Part shown: positions 14,107 to 20,107 of the stretch, in pieces
Numbering within the stretch: the first letter of the stretch is position 1
Layout of the letters: each line of letters starts with the position of its first letter
Virus record (IMG/VR): IMGVR_UViG_3300044730_000105
Span: 1-24,210 of that record
DNA length: 24,210 nucleotides
Direction: 5' to 3' (one strand)
DNA from: a virus
The notes under the pieces: model-generated
Database searches by the model: none
What the model saw: the letters and a program-made list of their open reading frames with translations, nothing else
What the model was told of the DNA's origin: nothing
Made by a program: the position numbers and the translations under genes

Positions 14107-15383
14107 TCAACAATCTCCTTCATCGCCGGCTTCCAATGAGACTCATAGACCGTGTCCGCCTCATACTGCTTGGCAAACTCCACCGCCTTCTGCGATGTAC
14201 CACGTCCCCGCTGATACGCCTGCTCCAACGCATTCACGATGGAAGCCACATTCGGGATGACAAAGAACGCGCCCTGTAGCGGGTCCCACCACGGCTGACC
14301 CTCAACAACCCAACCATCACCCACAAGCTCAGGCTGAGCCGTGAAGTTAGAGACGATGACGGGCGTACCGCAAGCCTGCGCCTCGATGACAGGGATACCG
14401 AAACCCTCACCCATACTGCACGCCAATAGCACATCGGCGTCCGAATACAGCGCAGCCATCGCATGATGCGGCAACCCCATCCGGTACAGGTAAGGGTCAG
14501 CCCACTTGATTTTGTCTTCAGGAATACCGACAGCCAACGCCAACGACTTCAAGTCAATGCCGCCCATCGACTTTGATGCCTCGGTGTGCATGTAGAGAAC
14601 TGCGTCTGGATGCTTTGAGGCGAACATACTGAACGCCATGAAGTTCTCCGCAAACGACTTCCGCGTCGGAGCCACCCCCTTATTGGCTGCGGTCATCATC
14701 ACAACGAAACGGTCATCGTCCCAACCCATGATTTTGCGGCCATTCAACACCTGGTTTGCGTTATCGCGGATTTCTTTCGTCGGCTTGTAGACCGACTCAA
14801 TGGCGTGAGGAACATACACGTTGCGAACACCAGACTTGTCCAACTCACCTTTGCCGAACTTTGACATCGCAATCGGCATCACATTCGGACGCTTGCACCA
14901 CTTCAACACATCAGGCGGAATCGGCGCATGGTCAATAGGAACCCACGACGCAATGTTCGGTACCTTCTCCAGATTCGGAGCCTGCAACACCCACACATCA
15001 AACAGAGTGATGATGAGTTTTGGCAAATCCGACGACTGCGTCCACTCCATCCAGTGTGCGACGATGATGTCGTCGCTGTAAGGGTTCAGTCCTCGCGGGT
15101 AGATTTTGACGCCGTTCCACGCCGACGTCGACCCTTCGAGGCCGTAGTTCGAGTGGATTGCGATTTCGTGCCCGTCTTTGATGAGCCTTTGGACCGCTTG
15201 CTGGGTTTGTTGCCCGTAGCCCGTCCCGCACCACGGCGCGTTGGAGTACCAGAGCGCCCTGACCGGGTTCGAGGTTCGACGACTGACTCCTCCCACAAGT
15301 GAGCCACGCCCGCCTGCAAGAGAAGGGTCGCCTCCAATTCCGGTAGGTCCACCGGCACGTTTTTGATTACGACTCGCATTCAC
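14082..15383 (-). CDS. Glycosyltransferase family 4-like (GT-B fold)
   Basis: A 433-residue frame with the two-domain GT-B layout. The N-terminal domain begins at ALWYSNAPWCGTGYGQQTQQ (about 44-63) and the C-terminal domain carries SMGEGFGIPVIEAQACGTPV (E326 and E334, the E-x7-E nucleotide-sugar motif). It transfers a sugar from a nucleotide donor, probably first in the cassette. The start is uncertain. A GTG at 15383 lies 5 bases after GGAGG, but the first 40 residues look like out-of-frame sequence, and an overlapping small gene has its ATG 9 bases after the same site. A GTG at 15296 would give a family-like N-terminus but has no clear ribosome binding site. The product domains are secure; the N-terminus is not. 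Confidence 0.88.
   Translation of the reverse strand: MNASRNQKRAGGPTGIGGDPSLAGGRGSLVGGVSRRTSNPVRALWYSNAPWCGTGYGQQTQQAVQRLIKDGHEIAIHSNYGLEGSTSAWNGVKIYPRGLNPYSDDIIVAHWMEWTQSSDLPKLIITLFDVWVLQAPNLEKVPNIASWVPIDHAPIPPDVLKWCKRPNVMPIAMSKFGKGELDKSGVRNVYVPHAIESVYKPTKEIRDNANQVLNGRKIMGWDDDRFVVMMTAANKGVAPTRKSFAENFMAFSMFASKHPDAVLYMHTEASKSMGGIDLKSLALAVGIPEDKIKWADPYLYRMGLPHHAMAALYSDADVLLACSMGEGFGIPVIEAQACGTPVIVSNFTAQPELVGDGWVVEGQPWWDPLQGAFFVIPNVASIVNALEQAYQRGRGTSQKAVEFAKQYEADTVYESHWKPAMKEIVEWCQSSQS
15086..15379 (-). CDS. Small overlapping gene after the capsid gene
   Basis: A frame of 97 codons starts at ATG 15379, 9 bases after the GGAGG shared with the longest glycosyltransferase start, in another reading frame. 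The first 30 or so residues, MRVVIKNVPVDLPELEATLL and LQAGVAHLWEE, look like a genuine folded small protein. They resemble the strand, then L-L-x-A-G pattern of small proteins near actinophage capsid genes. The rest is Arg/Ser/Thr/Lys-rich and resembles a shadow of the glycosyltransferase frame. Either this small protein is real and its tail is disordered, or a shift of frame joins its start to the glycosyltransferase. Moderate support only. Confidence 0.5.
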   Translation of the reverse strand: MRVVIKNVPVDLPELEATLLLQAGVAHLWEESVVEPRTRSGRSGTPTRRGAGRATGNKPSKRSKGSSKTGTKSQSTRTTASKGRRRRGTASKSTRED

Positions 15384-15431
15384 GCAAACCTCCTTAGCAG
15401 GTTCGCGTCAACACTAGCCGATAAATGTCAA

Positions 15432-15471
15432 AGCGGCCCGACACCACCCTGCGTGTGGGTGTCGGGCCGCT
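15432..15471 (-). terminator. Strong hairpin after the major capsid gene
   Basis: A perfect 14-bp GC-rich stem (AGCGGCCCGACACC at 15432-15445 with GGTGTCGGGCCGCT at 15458-15471) and a 12-base loop lie 41 bases beyond the capsid stop. On the minus strand it is followed by TTGACATTTATC, a poor U-tract. It may be a terminator or attenuator, or may block 3' decay to stabilise capsid mRNA, separating capsid expression from the glycosyltransferase cassette. Confidence 0.65.
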
Positions 15472-15479
15472 CGACTTTT

Positions 15480-15497
15480 AGTCCCCGTCAAGGGACT
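15480..15497 (-). terminator. Small hairpin directly after the capsid stop
   Basis: A 6-bp stem (AGTCCC at 15480-15485, GGGACT at 15492-15497) with a 6-base loop lies between the capsid stop codon and the larger hairpin. On the minus strand it is followed by AAAA rather than a U-tract, so it is weak as a terminator on its own. Together the two hairpins form a structured 3' region. Confidence 0.35.
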
Positions 15498-15511
15498 TCA
15501 TCTCACGAAGT

Positions 15512-16693
15512 TCAGTTCGTGTTGTTGATGAAGTATTTGACGTGGCTGGTCTGCGGCAGGTTGCCGTCGACGCGCATCGTCGCACGGAACGTGACGAGGT
15601 CCGCATTGAATGCGTAGTCGTCGCTCCGGTCGAGACGGAGTCCGCCAGCCTGACGGACGTAGTACGAGGGCAGATGCCCGAAGATGACCGACTTCTTCGC
15701 CGAGCCCTGCGAGTCCATTGCTGGGTTCTCGTAGACCGGGAAGTTCAGCAACTGGTCGTTGCCATCTGCCAGCGCGGGGCTGAAGATGTAGTAACCAGCG
15801 GTGTCCTTCAACTTGCGGACCGCACCGAGCGAGGCGGTGTTCATCATCCAGCCAACGCCGGGGAGACGACGCGCCGCACCGTCGAGGCTGTACGCCAGGT
15901 CGATGAGGTTGTCTGCGGTGAACAGGCCACCAGCGGTCGTGCCGAGCACGCCCGAACCAGCGGCGGCCACGATGCCCTTGGGCTTGTTCGTGCCGTTGCC
16001 TGTGGTGAGGTCTGCGTTGACGGCGTAGCCGATGGCGTTGCCGGTCTGCTCCGCGAGGAAGGAGAGGATGTCCACTCCCGAGTCCTCGATGAGTTCACGC
16101 GACAGTTGCACCAGGAACGAATACTTGTACGCGCTCAAGGTGATGAACTGGTTGAACCCTGGGTCGGACTCGCCGATTGCGGTGCCTTCGCCAGTGACCG
16201 TGCCGGTCGACCAGGATGCCTGCGACGGAATCTGGAGGTTCTCTCCGCCAGCCGTGCGCAGCACCGTCGAGGTCTCCAGCATTGGGCCGACAAGTCGGGC
16301 CTGCATGATGACCTGGTCGTAGAACGACGTCGGAACCGGTGCGCCCGTCGACGTCTTCACAACGTCACGAGTCTCGAAGTTGAACGAACGAACTTCGCCG
16401 CGGGCCATCGAGCGGATGACGTCGGCATCGCTTGCCGCCGCCTTCGCCGCTGGACGAACCTGGCCAGCGATTTCGCGGGTTGCCGCTTCAATCTTGGCCT
16501 CGCGCTCGGCATCAGCCTTCAAGGCTTCGATGCGAGCAGCGCGCTCGTTGAGTTCGGCGTTCATCTTCTGATAAGACGCCTCTTCTTCAGTGGTGAGGTC
16601 GCGCTTTTCGGATGCAGCCTTGTCGAGAAGGGCTTTGGCCGCTTCCCAAGCACGCTGACGCGCCTCGACCTGTTGGTCGATGTATTGCTTCAT
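15512..16693 (-). CDS. Major capsid protein, HK97 family
   Basis: From ATG 16693 the product has 393 residues. A longer frame would begin at a GTG that lies within the GGAGGA ribosome binding site, so the ATG 8 bases after it is preferred. Residues of about 1-85 are charged helix (YIDQQVEARQRAWEAAKALL, SYQKMNAELNERAARIEALK), the scaffold-like delta domain removed by the prohead protease. The remainder has HK97-fold features: the N-arm, SFYDQVIMQARLVGPMLETS, the E-loop region SWSTGTVTGEGTAIGESDPG, the spine helix SRELIEDSGVDILSFLAEQT, and P-domain strands ending in TFRATMRVDG. It forms the icosahedral shell. The neighbouring protease and portal complete the standard head set. Confidence 0.95.
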   Translation of the reverse strand: MKQYIDQQVEARQRAWEAAKALLDKAASEKRDLTTEEEASYQKMNAELNERAARIEALKADAEREAKIEAATREIAGQVRPAAKAAASDADVIRSMARGEVRSFNFETRDVVKTSTGAPVPTSFYDQVIMQARLVGPMLETSTVLRTAGGENLQIPSQASWSTGTVTGEGTAIGESDPGFNQFITLSAYKYSFLVQLSRELIEDSGVDILSFLAEQTGNAIGYAVNADLTTGNGTNKPKGIVAAAGSGVLGTTAGGLFTADNLIDLAYSLDGAARRLPGVGWMMNTASLGAVRKLKDTAGYYIFSPALADGNDQLLNFPVYENPAMDSQGSAKKSVIFGHLPSYYVRQAGGLRLDRSDDYAFNADLVTFRATMRVDGNLPQTSHVKYFINNTN

Positions 16694-16731
16694 GATGTGT
16701 TCCTCCACGGAACTTGTTGGGGTCGCAGGGA

Positions 16732-16760
16732 TTTTTATTCCACCTGGCGAGGCTCCTCAA
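16732..16760 (-). promoter_or_regulatory. Possible promoter before the major capsid gene
   Basis: On the minus strand TTGAGG (16755-16760) is separated by exactly 17 bases from TAAAAA (16732-16737). Each element matches its sigma-70 consensus at 4 of 6 positions. Initiation would fall about 30 bases before the capsid ATG. Extra transcription of the capsid gene would make sense, but the match is weak. Confidence 0.3.
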
Positions 16761-16767
16761 CCAGCAC

Positions 16768-16790
16768 CTTCCTGCGGCTCCGCAGCGAAG
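16768..16790 (-). other. Hairpin between protease and capsid genes
   Basis: Arms CTTC-CTGCG (16768-16776) and CGCAG-C-GAAG (16781-16790) pair through 9 base pairs with one bulged C and a 4-base loop, 14 bases downstream of the protease stop. There is no U-tract. It may protect or process the mRNA end upstream of the capsid gene, or be a weak terminator. Confidence 0.3.
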
Positions 16791-16804
16791 ACTCTTGACG
16801 AAGT

Positions 16805-17506
16805 CTAGACGAGCTTCGACTGCAGTTCAAGTTGCTTCGCCAACAGCGAAGCAGGAACCTGCTCGGGCTTCTTACGCAACTTGCCCACCACATCAAGCAG
16901 CAGACTCGCCTGCTCTTCGCTCAACTCTGAACCAGCCTCAAGCACCGTGATTGCGTCAGCAAGCTTGTCAACGTCAGAAGCGGTGCGTTCAGCAAGAATG
17001 TCAAGGCTGCGCACCGACGCAGTCGTCGCCTGATAGGCGGGGAAACCAGTCACGACCGACACTTCGTACAGGCGTACTTCTTTGAGTTCACGCACCGAAC
17101 CATCATCCGACCACGAGTCACCCTTTGGCGGAACGGAGAAACCGAACGACATTGAATCCACGTCGCCACGCTTGATGAGCGTCGACAAATCACGTCCGAC
17201 AGTTGTGTCGGGCAGGTCTGCCTCAACCTTCAAGCCACGCTCATCCTCCATCAGACGCAAAGTCTTGGCGCGAGTCGTCGCAAGAAGCATCGACGAATCA
17301 TGGTTCAGATACATGCGAATGTTGTTGCGTGCCTTCAACGACTTGCGGAACGCACCAGGAGCGATGCGCTCAATGAACGGCAACGGCTCCGAATCAGAAT
17401 TGAACACTGCGGCGTAGCCGCTGAAAGACATGCCGTCACCGGCTGGACCTTGCCTGACCTCGAAATCGTTGACTGTTAGACGACGGGTCTCAATTTTCTC
17501 GGTCAT
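16805..17506 (-). CDS. Prohead protease (HK97 / S78 family)
   Basis: A serine protease of 233 residues from ATG 17506; an in-frame TTG three codons earlier is less likely. Key motifs are the start of the fold FSGYAAVFNSDSE, the His in YLNHDSS (H69), the Ser in DSMSFGFSVP (S120 in MSFGF), and the acidic residue in RLYEVSVVTG (E148), which are the catalytic elements of this family. It cleaves the delta domain from the capsid protein and itself during prohead maturation. The C-terminal part (about 170-233) is a helical, charged tail, probably for incorporation into the prohead. It directly precedes the capsid gene, the standard arrangement. No obvious ribosome binding site is seen at either start. 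Confidence 0.92.
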   Translation of the reverse strand: MTEKIETRRLTVNDFEVRQGPAGDGMSFSGYAAVFNSDSEPLPFIERIAPGAFRKSLKARNNIRMYLNHDSSMLLATTRAKTLRLMEDERGLKVEADLPDTTVGRDLSTLIKRGDVDSMSFGFSVPPKGDSWSDDGSVRELKEVRLYEVSVVTGFPAYQATTASVRSLDILAERTASDVDKLADAITVLEAGSELSEEQASLLLDVVGKLRKKPEQVPASLLAKQLELQSKLV

Positions 17507-17534
17507 GGTCGTCAATGCTAGTGCGTTGAGGAGA

Positions 17535-18683
17535 TTACTTGTCCACGAACAATCTTGACAACCGAGCCAACGTCACCAGATACCCGAGTCGACCTTCCGC
17601 TTCTCGCACACGCTCAGCCTGACGCTCAAACCATCGCATAGCCGGTGACGGGTCAAGCGGGTCAATTCCCCACAAGTAGAACGCAACAGCACCAGCACCA
17701 GGGAACCTGTCGTTGTCGGCGTCACTGTTCTGCGGAGCCTCAAGGTCTACCAGGTGTCTTGCTCCCCAAGCGTTTGCACGAATGACCTTATCCTCGCTGA
17801 TTCTTCCCGCAGCCATCTCACGGGCCTCACGCACAGTTCGAGCCACAAGACCATCACCAGCGAGCCCCTGCCCGTAATAGTCCAAACCTTTGCGGGCCGC
17901 CTCACGAATGTAGACGGGGACATCAAATGAGAGTTGCCTGTCCATGACGTTGTTGTAGCCCGAGTATTGCGGGTCTTCATCGTTCACGTCTCCCGTCTGA
18001 ACCGTCTGCCCAGGATTGTCGTTCGGCAAACCAGCGACAGGTGCCCAAGCGTTGCAATAGTAGGCGGGAGAAACTTCGGCGTCCCACCGCTTGCAGTAGA
18101 AGTTCTTGAAGTACCCGCAGTTCCCGCAGTTACGGTTCGCCGGCACGTCAGGATTTGCTGCGGGACGATAGTTATCTGGCAGTTCGCGGTCTTCGGCATC
18201 GTCATCGTCGGGCGTGTCGCCGTACGAAGCATCTTCCATGTCCTCGGACTCAGGCTCATCCTCAGGTTCCTCAAGTTCGCCAATGCGGGTCAGCGTTGAG
18301 AACTTATGGCCGACGATAACGTCGGTATCTTCCCAACCGCCCTCGACCTGTTCATAAATCTGGATTAGGGCCACCGGGTCATCTTCGGAGGCTTCCAACT
18401 CGAAGTCGGTACCTGGCACGCGCACCGTACCTGAGCGGAAGATTTCCTGAATCTCACCACGCGCACGACCACCCGAACTATTCCACGAAACATAATCACC
18501 CACCATCAACTCATCAGGACGAGCACGCTCACCACCCGGCTCCATCTCCTCAGCAATACTCACCGCAACCATCTGGTCAATAGCGGCCTGCTTCGTCGCA
18601 TGGCAACCGATAACTTCCCCATCATCTTTCTCAACTGCCCAACCTGAGCAGTTGCTGTTGGAATCAGAGATGAAGTACGGCAC
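17535..18683 (-). CDS. Modular head-region protein with Cys cluster
   Basis: A 382-residue protein built from several parts. Residues 1-50 (GCHATKQAAIDQMVAVSIAE) resemble a small domain often fused to phage head or protease proteins. Residues of about 59-112 (VGDYVSWNSSGGRARGEIQE) match the DUF2945/HVA1 beta-barrel family. An acidic linker (136-166) comes next. Then CGNCGYFKNFYCKRWDAEVS with a later YYCNAW gives four Cys (186, 189, 197, 210), suited to a zinc or iron-sulfur site. The C-terminal domain (VPVYIREAARKGLDYYGQGL to AWGARHL) is a helical unit seen in other phage head-region proteins. The GTG start shares a base with the stop of the upstream gene. Function unknown; it may be a minor head protein. 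Confidence 0.78.
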   Translation of the reverse strand: MPYFISDSNSNCSGWAVEKDDGEVIGCHATKQAAIDQMVAVSIAEEMEPGGERARPDELMVGDYVSWNSSGGRARGEIQEIFRSGTVRVPGTDFELEASEDDPVALIQIYEQVEGGWEDTDVIVGHKFSTLTRIGELEEPEDEPESEDMEDASYGDTPDDDDAEDRELPDNYRPAANPDVPANRNCGNCGYFKNFYCKRWDAEVSPAYYCNAWAPVAGLPNDNPGQTVQTGDVNDEDPQYSGYNNVMDRQLSFDVPVYIREAARKGLDYYGQGLAGDGLVARTVREAREMAAGRISEDKVIRANAWGARHLVDLEAPQNSDADNDRFPGAGAVAFYLWGIDPLDPSPAMRWFERQAERVREAEGRLGYLVTLARLSRLFVDK

Positions 18684-18946
18684 TAGAGACTTTGCGCAAT
18701 GTAGGAGACGACGTGACCGGTCTTGGTTGCGACGACATACAGTCGTTCGCCGCCAAATAGCGTGAACGTGATTCTTTCCTGCTTTGACAACAGCAAACCT
18801 CCATTTGGGACGACTCCTTGGCCGCCGAGATACACAGCGTCGGTGTTGTCGTTGTTGGAGATTGTCAAGACGATTGGGTTGCTTGAAGAACCATTGATAG
18901 GGAGTGCAGCCGTACCAACCGCAACCGTACCGCTAGAAAGAGTCAT
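18683..18946 (-). CDS. Small beta-rich virion protein
   Basis: An 87-residue protein of mainly beta pattern: SSGTVAVGTAALPINGSSSN, PIVLTISNNDNTDAVYLGGQ, SKQERITFTLFGGERLYVVA. The motif N-N-D-N-T-D-x-V-Y-L-G-G is common to small virion-associated proteins of actinophages, which are probably single beta-sandwich units. It could decorate the capsid or attach to the repeat protein encoded just before it, but the function is not known. It starts behind a GAGG site and its stop overlaps the next start by 1 base. Confidence 0.7.
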   Translation of the reverse strand: MTLSSGTVAVGTAALPINGSSSNPIVLTISNNDNTDAVYLGGQGVVPNGGLLLSKQERITFTLFGGERLYVVATKTGHVVSYIAQSL

Positions 18947-18957
18947 GATGTTTTACC

Positions 18958-19716
18958 TCAGAGCATCAACAATACTTGCAAGTCATCATCTTCGGCGACG
19001 AAAGTGACACCCGCTTCCGCGTTCGCTTTCACTGACGCAACAATCGGCACACAATACGCCTGCACAGTTTTCGGATTCAACACAACAACTTCAGGCACAA
19101 CCTCAACAACTGGTTCAACCTTCTTACGTCGAGGCTGACGATACGGACTCGGTCTACCACCCGCACCGCCAGCAGGTATCGGAGTCGGTTGCGGTACGAC
19201 CGTCCCAACGGCAGACGCATCCAGACCGCCCAGGTTCGCCGTCATCGTCCCAATAGGCGTCACGACACCATCTGCCGCCGCTGACACGCCTCCGAGCCCC
19301 GCAGAGGCCGATGCGACGATTCTGACGACACCAACCGCCGAGGCAGTCACCCCACCAACCGACGCAACAGCCGAACCGGATACCGTCAGGTCAGCCGACG
19401 CACTCGCCACAAACCCACCAAGCGAAGCCTCCGCCGATGCCGGAGTCGTGATTCCACCAATCGCCGATGCGACAATTCCACCAAGCGTCGCATCCGCATC
19501 TGCCGCCACCGTCACCGTTACCTGACTGACCTCCGCCAACATTTCGCCGAGCGGAGCGTCAGCAGACGCAACCTTGATTACAACAGCAACAGCGGCAGCC
19601 GTAGCAGAACCGAGCGGCGCAGCCGCAGTTCCGTTGAGTGGGAAGTTCGGGCCGTCTAGCCCGACCGTTGAATCGTCAAGTTGGCTCGTGTCGAGCGTGA
19701 AGCGGCTGAACGCCAC
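18958..19716 (-). CDS. Protein of seven 21-residue Ala/Gly/Val repeats
   Basis: A 252-residue protein. After an N-terminal block (SQLDDSTVGLDGPNF) come seven units of 21 residues with consensus xxASAxAxLGGxxASAxGxVx. The conserved Leu (or Val) lies at residues 35, 56, 78, 99, 120, 141 and 162, so the period is exactly 21 apart from one step of 22. A Pro/Gly hinge (173-190), a basic patch (YRQPRRKKV), and a Val/Glu-rich C-terminal region follow. The alternating small and hydrophobic residues suggest a beta-solenoid or fibrous rod. It probably forms a virion spike or fibre, given its neighbours, but I know no named family. The GTG start has a weak ribosome binding site. Confidence 0.72.
   Translation of the reverse strand: MAFSRFTLDTSQLDDSTVGLDGPNFPLNGTAAAPLGSATAAAVAVVIKVASADAPLGEMLAEVSQVTVTVAADADATLGGIVASAIGGITTPASAEASLGGFVASASADLTVSGSAVASVGGVTASAVGVVRIVASASAGLGGVSAAADGVVTPIGTMTANLGGLDASAVGTVVPQPTPIPAGGAGGRPSPYRQPRRKKVEPVVEVVPEVVVLNPKTVQAYCVPIVASVKANAEAGVTFVAEDDDLQVLLML
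19201..19629 (-). repeat. Tandem 63-bp coding repeats (seven units)
   Basis: The DNA for residues of about 30-172 of the repeat protein is a diverged tandem array with a 63-base period, seven units long; the first two units are the most diverged. Units 3-7 contain L/V-G-G at identical spacing. The array is visible mostly at protein level; the nucleotide copies differ enough that an old duplication or selection for structure is likely. Confidence 0.75.
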
Positions 19717-19723
19717 GGCACGC

Positions 19724-20107
19724 CTACGAAGCGAGCGTCAGAGAGACGGTGAGAGAACCAGACGAAATCGTGAACGTGTCGCCTGCGTTGTAGGCGTTCG
19801 CTGTGACTGTCCCCGAGAACAGGAAGTTTCCTGCCGACACGTTGTCCCAAGCGGTGAAGTGAGTTGCGTCCTGTGAGCCAGCGATGTTTGTCCAAGTGAC
19901 GTCGGCATCCGAAGCAATCGAGCCACCAGAGGCGGCGGCGAACGACACGGACTTGCGTGTCGTTTCGGTTGCCGGAGAAGCTGTACCAGCCGAACCAGGG
20001 TCACCGACGTGCAGTTTGACGTACACGGTCGTAACTGCGAAAGATGTGTTGTTGCCAGTGGCGTCAAGCCATGCGTTTGCCAAATAAGAAGAAATGCCTG
20101 TTGCCAT
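19724..20107 (-). CDS. Conserved virion protein, tail-fibre-like family
   Basis: A 127-residue beta-rich protein. The start ISSYLANAWLDATGNNTSFA followed by VYVKLHVGDPGSAGTASPAT is the recurring N-terminal pattern of a family of small virion proteins in siphoviruses (Y-x-x-x-x-x-D-x-x-x, V-Y-V-x-L-H-x-x-D-P-G), often annotated as tail fibre or decoration protein. Later strands HFTAWDNVSAGNFLFSGTVT and DTFTISSGSLTVSLTLA complete a jelly-roll-like domain. It sits right after the portal with a 1-base overlap, an unusual location for a fibre gene, which favours capsid or neck decoration. Its function has not been shown. Confidence 0.75.
   Translation of the reverse strand: MATGISSYLANAWLDATGNNTSFAVTTVYVKLHVGDPGSAGTASPATETTRKSVSFAAASGGSIASDADVTWTNIAGSQDATHFTAWDNVSAGNFLFSGTVTANAYNAGDTFTISSGSLTVSLTLAS

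Noticed and set aside
15542-16798. Plus-strand reading frame of 418 codons opposite the capsid gene
   Set aside because: It lies fully antisense to a certain capsid gene; its composition is Arg/Val/Leu-rich shadow sequence with no recognisable domain.
19201-19629. CRISPR-like array from the 63-base periodicity
   Set aside because: The repeats are diverged, in frame and without unique spacers; they encode a repeat protein.
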